From Thunnus maccoyii (lineage: Eukaryota; Chordata; Actinopteri; Scombriformes; Scombridae): DNA of 64,000 bases. The notes under the pieces are model-generated. The model was given only the letters and a program-made list of their open reading frames with translations, was not told the origin of the DNA and did not search any database. The translations under genes were made by a program, and so were the position numbers. Each line of letters starts with the position of its first letter. Positions within the stretch are counted from its first letter, which is position 1. Shown in pieces: positions 54,039 to 64,000 of this stretch. The stretch is taken from assembly GCF_910596095.1 (NCBI RefSeq), contig NC_056535.1, positions 28,490,505 to 28,554,504 on the forward strand, in the 5' to 3' direction.

Positions 54039-57000
54039 TAATTTAAATTCATATGTTGACTGTACATTTAGAAACTTGAACAAAGGTCACCATTGTTCAT
54101 TTTAGTCACATTTTGGCCATTTGATTATTGTTAGTTCAAGTCAACTAAAAATACTTTTTTCTCAGTGAAATTTGTTATTTTTGTTCATTTTTATTGGCCC
54201 CTCTAGACTCCACCATTGTAGTCCAGACCAAAATATCTCAACAACTATTGAACAGACTGCCATGAAATTTTGTGCAGATGTTCATTCAGGATTAAAGGAC
54301 CAGTGTGTAGAATTAGTGGCATTTAGCAGTGAGGTTAGAGATTGCAACCAACTGAATACCCCCTCCCCTTCCAAGTGAGAACCTACAGTGGCTGTGAACT
54401 CGTGAAAAACATGAAAGGCCCTCTCTGGAGCCAGTGTTTGTCTGTTCTGGGCTACTAATGGCGGGCTCCATGGAAGAGGATCCCCTCCCTATGTAGATTA
54501 TAAAGGGCTCATTCTAAGGTAATGAAAACAGTTCTTATTTTCAGGCGATTATACACTATTTAAAACATATTTTTGAATATTATATTCCATTTCTGCCAAG
54601 TCCGTTCCGCTAGATGCCACTAAATTCTACACACTGCACCTTTAACTGTAATAACTTCAGTGATCCTCCACCAGCAGGTCAGACATGCATCCTGTGAAAC
54701 ATCTCAACATCTACAAGATTGATTGGTACCAAAATTCATGCCCCCTTCAGGATGAATTTAGTGATCCTTTAACCTTTCCCTTAACGCATCATCATCAGGT
54801 CAAAATCTTAATCTGTCTGATATTTTGGTTTATGATGAAATACCTGCAAAACATTCCCATCAGCCTCAGCTGTACATTGTATTTAGTGATGATTAGCACG
54901 CTAACATGCTAAAGTAAAATAGCAAACAGTATACCTTATTAGTATTAGCATGTTAGCATTGTCATTGTGTGTGTAAAAGACTTTGGATTAAAACAGTAAC
55001 TGATTCATTTGTCCATTTGTGCATCTTTCACATTATCACACAAACAGACCGGTACACTCACTACCTTAGAGGACAGCTGAAGCAACATTGCAAGATTTCC
55101 TCCATCCCACCAATGAGAGCATCAGTCAGAGTGCAGGACGATGATACTTACCCACCAATCACTGTCCTCCTGTCCCAGAACCACCAGCATCTGTCCCTCA
55201 GAGAAGCTCAGCTCATCATGGTGGTCGGCCTGGCAGTCATACAGCGCCTGAGCCCTCCGACTGGACGTGCCCCGAGGCTGATGGACACATGCAGATAATA
55301 CTGAAAATGTTCCTACTAACAGTAACAATAATAAATGTTAATTATAAAAGAAAGGGGATATGTTTCTAAATAAAATATAGTCAATTTTAAACAAATGTAG
55401 CTAGGTGGCTGCTAAGATTTGTATAGCTGTCTCTAAGGTTAAAGCATTAGTGGATGCTTACTTATGTGTTCTTGGGGGGTTGCTAAGCTGTTGAGGATGG
55501 TTGCTAGGATGTTGCTAGTTGCTTGCAATATGGTTGCTAAGGTGTTTCTGGAGTGTTAAGTGGTTTCTAGGGTGTTCAGGGTGGTTTCAATTGTGATTTT
55601 AGGTGGTTGCAAGGAAGTTAAAGGTACAATAGTTTATATAATTATACTTAGTACTTGTGAGGTTGTACTACTGTATGTATTAACAGTAGTCACAGAGACA
55701 GTATTAGCTACTATTAATAGCAGGGAGGACAAAAAGCATTTAAAAGAAGAAAGTTACGTAGCACATTAAGAGCTTTAACGATACAGCTGGCTCACTGTGC
55801 TCAGCAGGGTTAACAACAGGATACTTTCACATATTTCTCACAAAGTTTTAATCAGAACAAACTATGAAAGATTTCGTATTTATTCCTCCACAGGTTTCAC
55901 AATTTTTTAAATGTGCTGTAAACAGTATCAAGGTGTAAAATACTCTTTAAACTGTAAAAGTGTTTCATATAGACCTTAGTGTGTTTAGCGTTTTAATGCA
56001 ACTATTCAAATCTCTTAAATGATAAAATTGACATACATGAAAATCTTTATCTATATAAAACTAAACTGAACAATTAAAAACACCTTGATTATAACGTCAA
56101 TAAGAAGAAGTGCTAATGTCTGAATCTGATTCTGCAAACCCAAATTTTAACGTATAACTAATTTTAGATTTGCGGATCAGGACGAGGGCAGATTTTGTTT
56201 TTGTTGGATTCAGAAAAATATCAGGAAGCAATTAATTGTGTCATTTGGCATTTAATGCATTTCAAGATATTTGTAAGGAAGTTGGTTAATTGGAGCCCAG
56301 GTTTCGTAACCACTAACGGTGGCTCTGAGCTGGATTATAGGATAGGATTATTCTCATAACTAATCAAAGATTTGTGTTCGTTATGTTCATTTGTAATTTA
56401 TTGTCCCCTTACAGTAAATCTAAACCCTTCAGACAGTTACAGGTGGACTTTTTTAGGAACTCACCAATGACCTGCGAGGAAGCGGCTGGGGGGCGGGGCC
56501 TCTGAGATCATTCTCAAAGCTCTGAGAGCGGTGATTGGTGGGAGACCCGGTGGGCGCGGCTCTACTGGCAGGGTGCAGGAAGTGGGAGGAGCTTATGTCA
56601 CTGTCCGCCCTCCGAAAACCTCAGAGAGAGAAATATTGTTGTAAATGTAACAGGGTCAACTGTGCAGCATATGTATTATAATTACACAAAATTTGTAAAT
56701 AGTTAAATCCTGACGTGCTACAGTTCTCTGTACCCCTATGTTCACTTTTGTGGGTCCCCCGCCTCTACCTCTCCCCTTTTGTTGTCATACTTTATGGGAG
56801 AGGTAAGCAATGTTGTGCACTCCTTTTTGAAGTTTGTTTATCAGTTTGGACTTGTTGTGCAATATGGTAACACAATTCTGTAATTTAATTTGTGTAGTTA
56901 GTGTCACGATTGACCGGAGGATATTTTCATTTATTTCTGTCAGTTGCCGGAATAAATGGTGGCCTCCAATGAAACACTCGTCTGAGCTTCTTCCTTACGA

Positions 57001-59361
57001 CACAAAGCAGAGTCAACCGGTTACATAAATATTTAAATGTCAAGTTATTTCATGGAATATGTAGATAATGCTGAACAGAAGGGGTTCTTATTTCTTTCAT
57101 TCTTTTATCCAGAAGGCAGCTGGATATGCTATTTACCTTACATGTGACCTCAACAACTTTTAAGAGGGAGGTTTATTACAAAGTTTATATAAGATTGTTT
57201 CTTATCATGCCACAGTATATTTCATATCAGTTAAAACAAATATTTGGAGAAGGAGTGACAGCTAACTGCACACAACTCACACTTTGTCTTTCTCTTTGAT
57301 AGTTATTTTTAGGATTAAAGTACAGGTTCACAGTTTTTCAAGTCTGTCTTAAAACAACAGTCAGATGTCCATATGAACACTGAAAGAGGTTTGTCCTCGC
57401 TGTAATCATTCCTCCTGTTCATATTGGCTATTAAAAGATCTTCTTCAAATGTGTTTTCAATGTAAGTGGTGGGAGCCAAAATCCACAGTGTGTCCACACA
57501 TTCATTTTGCACAAAAATGTATTTGTGTGCAATTTATGTATCCGAAAATGTATGTATCCGAAGCTTATATGAGGCTTCAGCAGTCTGAGTTAGTCATATC
57601 AAGTGGATATCTGCCACATTTACAGTTTTTTTAGCATCAAATTCCCTCTTTGTGTTTCCTTGGACAGTGCTTCTCTTTAGAGCTGCAGTGGAAGTATAGT
57701 AACAAAAAAGAGAGACTTTAATCAGAGTTACATATGATGATAGATTCAGCAGACTCCAGACAGATAAAACAGATGTGGATCTGAGAGGAAGAAGCTGGAT
57801 ATTTATGGACAGGAAGTACCTCTGTCTGGTCGTTCAGTCAGCGAGCTGAGAGGAGAAGATGGACTGCAGAAAAAGAGAAACAGAGAGAGAGAGAGAGAGA
57901 GAGAGCCCGGTTTATTATCTGTGGTGTTTTCAATTAACACCAGTCTGAAAACTGTAACTCAGCTTCAGTCCACCAGAGGTCAGTACAGTCTCTCAGTTCA
58001 GCTGAAGAAGAGCTTTGTTTCCTTCTTCCTCACTTTAATCTTATACATCCTCTTCAGTTCATTTAAATTTGGTGGAAAAACTTTTTGTGCATCATGCTGT
58101 TCCAACTCTTCATTGATCTGCTGTGATATTTCCACTGAGTGAAATACTCAAACCCATGACCCCATGGTTTTATGGCTGCATTGCATTCCATTTGATGAAA
58201 TGGCTTTACCATTTCATCAAATGGAAATATTCTACATGTCTGCTGCAACATTTTAGACACATTTCCCAGAATTTCAGCCAACAGATTTGGTATCTTTGGA
58301 CACTTTGATATCTCCTCTCGAATTTAAAATACAGTTGTTCACATTCCTGTGAGGTTTAGAGGGTTTTACAATGTAGCAATTTGTTTTTTTTTATTTAAAG
58401 TCAATTTAGGAACAATTAAAATAGAAAAACTGTATTTCAAAAAGTTGAAGGAACACTATTTTAGATTTTGTCAGTCTCCACACAAGCTTATACACAAGTA
58501 TATAGAGGATAGAAACTTTTTTGTGACCAGTAAAGGAGCAGGACATGTCCTCTAACACATGCAAACCAACACATACATTTACAAGGTTACAATTAATTTA
58601 CTTTCCTTGTTGCAGATTTAATGTACAACCCAGCGAGCACAGTATGAGTACACTGATGATGCTTCCAGCAGGTGTGTGTATGTAAAAAATCTCTGAATGC
58701 AAGAACGAGGATTTGTGTTCAATTTTGTGTCATCTTGTGGAGGCATCCCAGTAGCCTTCTGGTTAAGATTAACACCACATATCTGGCTCCATTCCAGCTG
58801 CGGACCTTTGTTGTTTCCTGCCTCTCTGAACTTTCAGTTTTTAAATAAAGGCAAAGATGTTGGTATTTTTATCTGCGAAGCAAGTCTAACATGAAGCAGC
58901 AGAGGGTGTGAAGAGGGGTGTGCTGTTGCAACAACAATAGCAGCAACAATTTTCATTTGACGACGTAATTACAGCTTAACCTTCATCAGGTGTTCAGATC
59001 ACACCTGCAGGAGCAAAAAGCATCATTGCACTCATTACTTTTAGGCATACAGTGTGGTGATGTTGTGCTGATGGTTTCTGATAAGCCTTCTGTCGGCTTA
59101 TTGTTGGTCATAGCTCGATTTTTCCCAACAGTGTGAGTTTTACTCTCTGATTAATTCTACTAAACCTGCTGAGGAAGATGGACTCTGTTTTCATAATATG
59201 TCATTTGTCGTAAGCACTAACAAGGATTGTCAGTAGAAATATAAAATCCAGACCGTTCGTCCCAGTCTTCTTGGTGTGTCTCAGATACTTACACACACTT
59301 CTTGAAGGAGGACTCTGGACCACTGTAGATCCTGGGACTGGTTGGCAACCCGTAATCTACA

Positions 59362-59405
<44 letters not shown>

Positions 59406-62400
59406 GAGTTAATAACTGACACTCAGACAGATTAATTGCAGCGTGTCTCACAGATATTACCGTGTTTGCTGGATTCGGAGCAGCTTCTCTTGTGTCGGAC
59501 GGCGATGGGAGGGGGAGGGGTCAACTTTCTGTTTCCTGTGAAGGAGAAGAAGACTTCCCCCACTTCCTCCTCTTCCTCTCCAACTCCATCCCCGCCAGCA
59601 GGAGGCGGCGGAGGAGGAACATTGGGAGCTACGGAAATGGAAGATTGATTTTTATTGTCAGAACCACGTCTTTATTTCTCTTGATTTCTAATTTCCCCTG
59701 TTTTATAATTATATCTGATCATATTTTACTAAGAAGCCTCTCTGTCTCCTTGTCAATTAATCGATTAGTTGCCAAAAATTAAATTCATCGCCAACTATTT
59801 TGATAATTGATGAATCGTTTTGAGTCATTTTTTAAGAAGAAAATTCCCGAATTTTCTGATTCCATCATTGTAAATGTGAATATTTCCTGGTTTCTTTAGT
59901 CCTCTATGACAGAAACTGAATTTCTTTGAGTTGTGGACTGTTGGTCGGGACAAAACAAGATGTTTGCGGACATCACCTGAGGCTTTGAGAAACAGTGATC
60001 AACCATTTTCTAGTCCAAACGACTAATCGAGAAAATAATCGACAGCCCTATAAATGACCAAACCAAGCTACCTGCAGGAAGTGTTGACTTTAATTGACAG
60101 CAGCTTAACAAAATGCAGGCCATTATTTGAACCATCGTTTTGAATAACAGCTTTTGTTCAGGAATTTATGGTATAACAGCTGCGACATCCAGCTGCTGAA
60201 TCTTGCACGGATCAGAACGAGTCAACTCCATGTGGACCAACAAAGAGAGGAGGAAAGGTAGGTTGTTTTTCCAGTCAGGCAGCAAGTGAAGGCAGAGAAA
60301 CAGATGTAATAATAATAATAGTAAAATACACAACAATCAGAATCTGAGCTCACCTTTGACCCTCGGGGGCAGCGGAGGTGCGGGGGAGGAGGGGGGAGGT
60401 GGAGGAGGGCTGGGGGCAGAGCCAGACGGCCGGCTGTGGAGCTCCATGGCCATGGCCAGCCTCCTCCCTACGCTGAGCAGACCTCCAGCCGCGCCTACTG
60501 GTGCTCCTCCTGCTATTATAGGGTAGGGCAGTGTGATGGAGGAAGGGGTGGACTGACCGAAGCTGAAGGGACGGGAGGAGAAAGAGAAGGAGGAGGTGAA
60601 GGAGGAGGAGGAGGCGCGCTCCTTCTTCACTGGACCATTCTGAAACAGAAGAAGGAGGAAGTTAGTTCATCTGTAACAGTTTACTGTAAACAATGAGGTG
60701 TTCTGAATCTGACAGGCCTTCACAGCTCAGTATGGAGTCGTCTCCATAGCAACAGGCACTGAGGCTCATGGGTACTGTAGTATTTAGTACAACAGCCCAT
60801 CGATTTATCAGGAAGGATGGTGAAATATTTATGACTGATGACCAGAACATGAGCCTAGAGCAGAGGTTTTTGAACCGCAAGTCCATTCTGAGTCGGTCGT
60901 GAACGTATCGATTTACGTTGAAATGTAGTTCAAAGCAACAGTGCTATTATTTTAAAGTAACATTTCCCATTTCCTTCTGACTATTTTCTTCCTGCTGAGA
61001 TAGTTTCTTGAGCACTGTTATTCCCACCAAATATATTTTTAACAGAAGAAGAACAGCAGTCACAGTCAACCTTGGTGTTTTTCTTCTTGTACAAGAAAGG
61101 AAAAAGAAACAAGATCAATCAGCAGGCTGTCAGTTGCCATAGTTACCCTGTCGTCAAAGTCATCGTCACTGTCGTAGAGATCGTCATGACGAAGCCTCCA
61201 CTCGTACTCCACGTGGACGTGATGGTCAAACTGGTTGCACTGGGCCTGCTGCAGCTGCACAAACACACGGATACAGTAAAAGAGACGTCGACACGAACAG
61301 TCTCATATAAGAAGTGTGACTCTGATCAGAGCGATGACCTCACCAGCGCCTCACAGTGGCTATGCTTCAACTTGCGGCTCACGTCCAGAGCTGTCTCTCC
61401 TAACTCGTTCTCTGACAAACGCAGACAATTGAAATATTAATATTATTAAGATGTAAAAAATAAAAGTGTGTGTGTGTGTTTGTGTACTTCTACATTTGTG
61501 AGGACATATTTGTAAAATAACTTTCACTTTCCAGAAAATGTGCTCTATTTTAAAAATATATCCAATAGATTTGAAACTCTGTTCAACCTGTTACCTAATT
61601 ACAACTGCACACCTTGTTCAAGCTGATTACATATGTTGTTTGCTTCGTGTCTTTGTCCACCCTGATTCTGATGAAGACACAGTAGTGTTGCAACGTTAGT
61701 CTGTTTGCACGATTAAAGGCTGCAAATTAATCAGTGTGCTCCAGTCCCTTCTGTTTTTTGAAGTCTGCTGTCCTAAACTGAGAAGCACCTGATTCGGAAG
61801 ATGCTTGGAGAACCCTGTTTCTACTTAAAAATATATCCCTTTATGTCAATCCCAAGACTAAATGTCTTAGTTTTCTTAATTTCCTCTATACAAAAAATGC
61901 CCAAACGTAACCCACTTCCTAAAAGCATCTGCACTTCCTAAAATATTCTCACATTCAAAAAATGTCCTCACCTTCTATAAATCTCTCAATTTTCCTTTTT
62001 TTTAAAAAAAATAAAATATTGGGGACCTTTCGTAGCATCTTTCACTCTCATTTTCCATCATCTCTACTAGCTGTAATAAAAGCTAATGTAAGCTTTGTAA
62101 TAAAACAATGAAAATACTTTTACAGTGTGTGTTTGCGTGTGAGTTTTACTGATAAGTGTGTTGGCTCTGGCTCTCAGCAGCAGTTTCACACAGTCGCTTT
62201 TGTTGTGCAGACAGCTGTAGTGCAGCGCTGTGTTGCCAGCTGTTGTCTGCGCATCCACGTTAGAGCTAAAAAAAACACACACACACACACACACCCAGTT
62301 AAACACAAAGGTGCGCACTTTAACACACACTGAGGTGTAATCACTCATAAACGTTATCAGAACACACTGACCAGTTCTGAGCCAAGAAGTCCAGGATGTG

Positions 62401-64000
62401 CAGCGATGTCCTGTCAGCCAATAGGACGGCTAGATGGAGCGCAGTTTCCCCTTTTTCCTGTTGGCATGGAAACATACTGCTGAGTGTGTGTATATCTGTA
62501 TGTGTATATATCTATAGGTGTGTATACTTCTATATGTGTATACCTGTGTGTGTATATACCTGTATGTGTGCGTGCAGCGGCTGGCTCAGCTCCATCCTCT
62601 GGGCGTACAGCTGGATCAGACTGTAGATGTCGCAGCTCTTGGTCGCCTCCTGCAGGCCGACTTGTAGCGCTACAGTAGAGTTGTGGCTCCGCCTCACAAA
62701 ATGAACATCCTGATACTTGGACAGGATGAAGTCTTTACGCTCTGCCCTGCACACACAAATATACAGTATCAAATTTATAACAATTAAAAATATATTTACT
62801 AGAATAACATGCGCCTGTGTGTGTGTGTGAGTGTGTCTTACATGTGGCTGTGTTGGGACGGCTTCAGTGATGGACTCAGCAGGTTTGCCTCCAGTATTTC
62901 ATTAAAACCAGAGTTACCAACATTCCTGGCCAACTGGGAGAGAGAGAAGACAGAATATTCTCACTACCTGAGCTCTTGTCCATACAGAGGAGAAGTTTAA
63001 TTAGAAAACAAAATTAGAACAATGTGAAAAAGTGTATTTAAGTTCTGAAATCAATTCTGACGACAGAATCAGAACTGACTGGAAACAGGGGACTGTTAGC
63101 TTTGCTCAAAGGGAAAAACATCCACCCTCCAACAACTCAGAAGTTCTCCTGGTTACATCATCGCTACAAAATATGAACAAATGTTATAAAATATGTGGTT
63201 CCTTGACAAAAAGTCAGAAGGTACGAGCCTGTGGACATAACAATACAAGGTGAGAAGTTAACTACGACTCTCAAGCTGCACTCAAGTCAGAAACATCCAA
63301 TCACAGAGCAGAAAATTCTGTTCAGTGCGCCGCTAACAGCGGGTGGAGACTAAAGATGACAGTGTTGAGAAAACTGATTTTACAATCTACAGAGTGAATC
63401 AGTTTTAATTTCTGGGTCACTTTTGAGTGAATTCAGCAACTATGGCTATTGTTTACAACTTCAGCGACAAGGCATTTTGAGTTCATTACGCTCTCAAAAT
63501 CACGGACAAAACATGATCTCTCAAAGTTGAAATAATTGAAACTTGTGGTCATAATATAAACCTATAGGATTGATACAGTATCCAAGAAAGTCCTGAGTTT
63601 CTATGCTTAGTAACATCGAGGAGATCTTTTAACTCTATGCTAACTGAGCATAGACGCCAACTCTGAACCTTCTGACCTACAGCTTTGGAGTATGTACCTG
63701 AAGCTAATTCCCAGAGCTCGTTAAATTTATCATCTATCATTAAACACATTTCCAGCACAAATGGTCTTTCTCAGCTGAGGACCTGTAAAGGTCTGATTTA
63801 CAAGTTGTGATTTATTTATTGAACAGGTGTAGAAATAGAAATGTGAAAAGGAGACATTTTGGTTTTCGCAGCAGGTTTGCGCTCTCTCCTAACTCAACTG
63901 TCAACTAAACCCAGCTGACAACAGGATGGACTGATGAAGGATTAGCTTGTTAGTTAACAGGTCTGACTCACCAGCAGGTCTGAGGTCCCCAGACTGTCCA
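53910..64000 (-). CDS. asap1/2-like: ASAP-family Arf-GAP, 3' half (Arf-GAP end, ankyrin repeats, SH3)
   Basis: Twelve minus-strand exons join in phase to 444 residues plus TGA: 63972-64000 (cut by the edge), 62842-62933, 62560-62746, 62372-62457, 62150-62265, 61344-61411, 61147-61254, 60354-60639, 59293-59356, 56465-56564, 55152-55277, 53910-53984. Order: end of the Arf-GAP domain (LGTSDLL, NVGNSGFNEILEANL), ankyrin repeats (GETALHLAV, GNTALHYSCL, GETALDVSRKLKH), the ASAP signature HVHVEYEWRL with an acidic run, a short Pro/Ser-rich linker with APPLPPR, and a C-terminal SH3 (ALYDCQADHHDEL, DWW, GLFPSSFVQLLSD). ASAP proteins stimulate GTP hydrolysis on Arf1/Arf5 at focal adhesions and membranes; the BAR and PH parts would lie to the right. 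Ankyrin residues look ASAP2-like and the SH3 ASAP1-like, so the orthologue is left open. Confidence 0.93.
53985..54036 (+). repeat. asap1/2-like: (CA)n array forming the acceptor of the last ASAP exon
   Basis: Read on the minus strand it is (TG)n followed directly by TAG and the final SH3 exon. Confidence 0.92.
54175..54970 (+). repeat. old dispersed teleost repeat, split by a MITE
   Basis: Words such as tctcaacaactattgaacag, ttggtttatgatgaaatacc, cccatcagcctcagctgtac and gctaacatgctaa are shared with 6.42-6.60 and 17.60-18.02 kb. The copy is interrupted at 54296-54641 by the TTAA MITE. Confidence 0.65.
54292..54645 (+). repeat. piggyBac-like MITE with near-perfect TIRs and TTAA duplication
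   Basis: The 5' end AGGACCAGTGTGTAGAA and the 3' end TTCTACACACTGCACCT are inverted repeats extending over about 33 bases (tagtggcatttagc / gctagatgccacta). The element lies between TTAA at 54292-54295 and TTAA at 54642-54645. It sits inside an older dispersed repeat. Confidence 0.8.
55152..55277 (-). CDS. asap1/2-like: ASAP SH3 domain, first exon
   Basis: Acceptor catgtgtccatcag, donor gtaagt. It encodes RAQALYDCQADHHDELSFSE and ends GQEDSDWW: the ALYDC motif, the acidic RT loop and the double tryptophan of the ligand groove. The exon ends exactly after WW. Confidence 0.95.
55396..55615 (+). repeat. GGTTGCTAAGGTG-type degenerate minisatellite in an ASAP intron
   Basis: Words like gtggctgctaag, gggttgctaagctg, ggttgctaggatgttgctag and ggtttctagggtgttc follow one another. 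Confidence 0.65.
56465..56564 (-). CDS. asap1/2-like: ASAP proline-rich linker exon
   Basis: Acceptor caccctgccag, donor gtgagt. It encodes RAAPTGSPTNHRSQSFENDL and PAPQPLPRRSL. It is in a local GC-rich patch. Phase 2 in, 0 out, fitting both neighbours. Confidence 0.82.
57315..57700 (+). repeat. MITE family A, copy 4, in an ASAP intron
   Basis: It begins TTAAAG at 57315, then ggttcacagtttttcaagtc. Internal sequence matches copy 1 inverted (aaatccacagtgtgtccaca). The right end is diverged. Confidence 0.65.
58187..58225 (+). repeat. perfect 17-base hairpin in an ASAP intron
   Basis: Arms TCCATTTGATGAAATGG (58187-58203) and CCATTTCATCAAATGGA (58209-58225) are exact inverse complements with a 5-base loop CTTTA. 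Confidence 0.9.
59293..59356 (-). CDS. asap1/2-like: ASAP linker exon
   Basis: The acceptor is a (GT)n tract ending ctgtag; donor gtaagt. It encodes YGLPTSPRIYSGPESSFKKC. An earlier GT eight bases upstream keeps the same phase, so the 3' end is slightly uncertain. No domain. Confidence 0.78.
59360..59400 (+). repeat. asap1/2-like: (CA)n before an ASAP linker exon
   Basis: On the minus strand it is a (TG)n tract followed by ctgtag and the exon starting at 59356. Confidence 0.9.
59750..60050 (+). repeat. MITE family B, copy 5, in an ASAP intron
   Basis: Full body with ctattttgataattgatgaa, cttgagttgtggactgttgg-type words and an aaaataatcgacagccct end. Confidence 0.65.
60354..60639 (-). CDS. 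asap1/2-like: ASAP Ser/Pro-rich linker exon
   Basis: Acceptor ttctgtttcag, donor gtgagc. It starts NGPVKKERASSSSF and ends with a polyproline run and APPLPPRVK, a class of SH3-binding motif conserved at this place in ASAP1/2. It is strongly GC/purine-skewed and low complexity. Confidence 0.9.
61147..61254 (-). CDS. asap1/2-like: ASAP HVHVEYEW signature exon
   Basis: Acceptor tgtttgtgcag (a second CAG nine bases in could also be used), donor gtaact. It encodes QFDHHVHVEYEWRLRHDDL followed by an acidic DSDDDFDD stretch, diagnostic for ASAP proteins. Confidence 0.93.
61344..61411 (-). CDS. asap1/2-like: ASAP ankyrin repeat exon
   Basis: Acceptor ctgcgtttgtcag, donor gtgagg. It encodes NELGETALDVSRKLKHSHCE and AL, the last ankyrin helix pair. 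Confidence 0.92.
62150..62265 (-). CDS. asap1/2-like: ASAP ankyrin repeat exon
   Basis: The acceptor is (TG)n followed by T-rich tttttttag; donor gtaaaa. It encodes SNVDAQTTAGNTALHYSCLH and CVKLLLRARANTLI. Confidence 0.93.
62372..62457 (-). CDS. asap1/2-like: ASAP ankyrin repeat exon
   Basis: Acceptor atgccaacag, donor gtcagt. It encodes EKGETALHLAVLLADRTSLH and ILDFLAQN, a canonical ankyrin repeat. Confidence 0.93.
62560..62746 (-). CDS. asap1/2-like: ASAP exon, linker and first ankyrin helix pair
   Basis: Acceptor tttgtgtgtgcag, donor gtatat. It encodes AERKDFILSKYQDVHFVRR, then CDIYSLIQLYAQRMELSQPL. The R-K-x-[FY]-I-x-x-K-Y word is an ASAP hallmark. Confidence 0.93.
62842..62933 (-). CDS. 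asap1/2-like: ASAP exon, end of Arf-GAP domain
   Basis: Acceptor tctctcccag, donor gtaaga. It encodes LARNVGNSGFNEILEANLLS and LKPSQHSHM, the C-terminal helix of the Arf-GAP domain and the linker to the ankyrin repeats. Confidence 0.93.
63972..64000 (-). CDS. asap1/2-like: ASAP Arf-GAP domain exon, truncated by window edge
   Basis: It reads DSLGTSDLL before donor gtgagt, matching the family's LGTSELL Arf-GAP segment. The exon continues past the right end. Confidence 0.85.

Noticed and set aside
58187..58225. MicroRNA precursor
   Set aside because: The stem is only 17 base pairs with a 5-base loop, too short for Drosha/Dicer processing.
60337..60630. Opposite-strand frames at the ASAP linker exon
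   Set aside because: Mirror images of a low-complexity Ser/Pro/Glu region. The minus-strand reading is the one with conserved APPLPPR and correct phases.

Overview
The window is vertebrate, and most likely teleost, nuclear DNA. Genes are split into short exons with GT-AG introns. The flanks are AT-rich and full of (CA)n/(TG)n arrays. Many short dispersed repeats of the kind common in fish genomes are present (TTAA-flanked MITEs, hAT and Harbinger relics, repeats rich in GCTAACATGCTAA-type words). No bacterial, phage or CRISPR features are present. The species cannot be named from sequence alone.

Three protein-coding genes can be assembled exon by exon with consistent splice phases. (1) 7.3-17.3 kb, plus strand: an SSUH2 homologue (DnaJ-like CxxCxGxG zinc-binding core), 11 coding exons, possibly with a 13-base start exon at 560-572. 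(2) 43.0-47.8 kb, plus strand: a complete 8-exon, 381-residue ST3GAL1/2-type alpha-2,3-sialyltransferase with all four sialylmotifs. A GC-box and CpG-bearing stretch near 26.8 kb may be its distant promoter. (3) 53.9-64.0 kb, minus strand: the 3' half of an ASAP-family Arf-GAP (end of the Arf-GAP domain, ankyrin repeats, a short proline-rich region, C-terminal SH3). Its 5' half lies beyond the right edge. Genes 2 and 3 converge across about 6 kb. There is no operon-like functional coupling: the proteins act in the Golgi lumen (sialyltransferase), at the cytosolic membrane/actin interface (ASAP) and in an ill-defined role (SSUH2).

The rest is repeat-rich. 0-7 kb holds MITEs, paired CA/TG arrays and a decayed multicopy C2H2 zinc-finger gene. 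9-11.2 kb, inside SSUH2, is a degenerate higher-order tandem repeat interrupted by a MITE-like insert. 18-26.7 kb is intergenic, with MITEs and a 0.39-kb direct duplication. 27.6-30.5 kb has tandem blocks carrying MITEs and a hAT relic with an 8-bp target duplication. 30.9-32.4 kb is a TIR-bounded insertion. 41.2-42.3 and 43.4-44.1 kb are low-complexity tracts. 47.8-48.7 kb is a 3'-flank minisatellite with a Harbinger fragment inside it.

The most striking signal is the repeated use of pure (TG)n tracts running straight into the TAG of 3' splice sites. This happens in at least five introns of all three genes, on both strands. At one SSUH2 exon the upstream (TG)n is matched by a (CA)n just past the donor, so the exon could be looped out in the pre-mRNA, and a consensus donor beyond the (CA)n would add an in-frame VQK(HT)4 insert.
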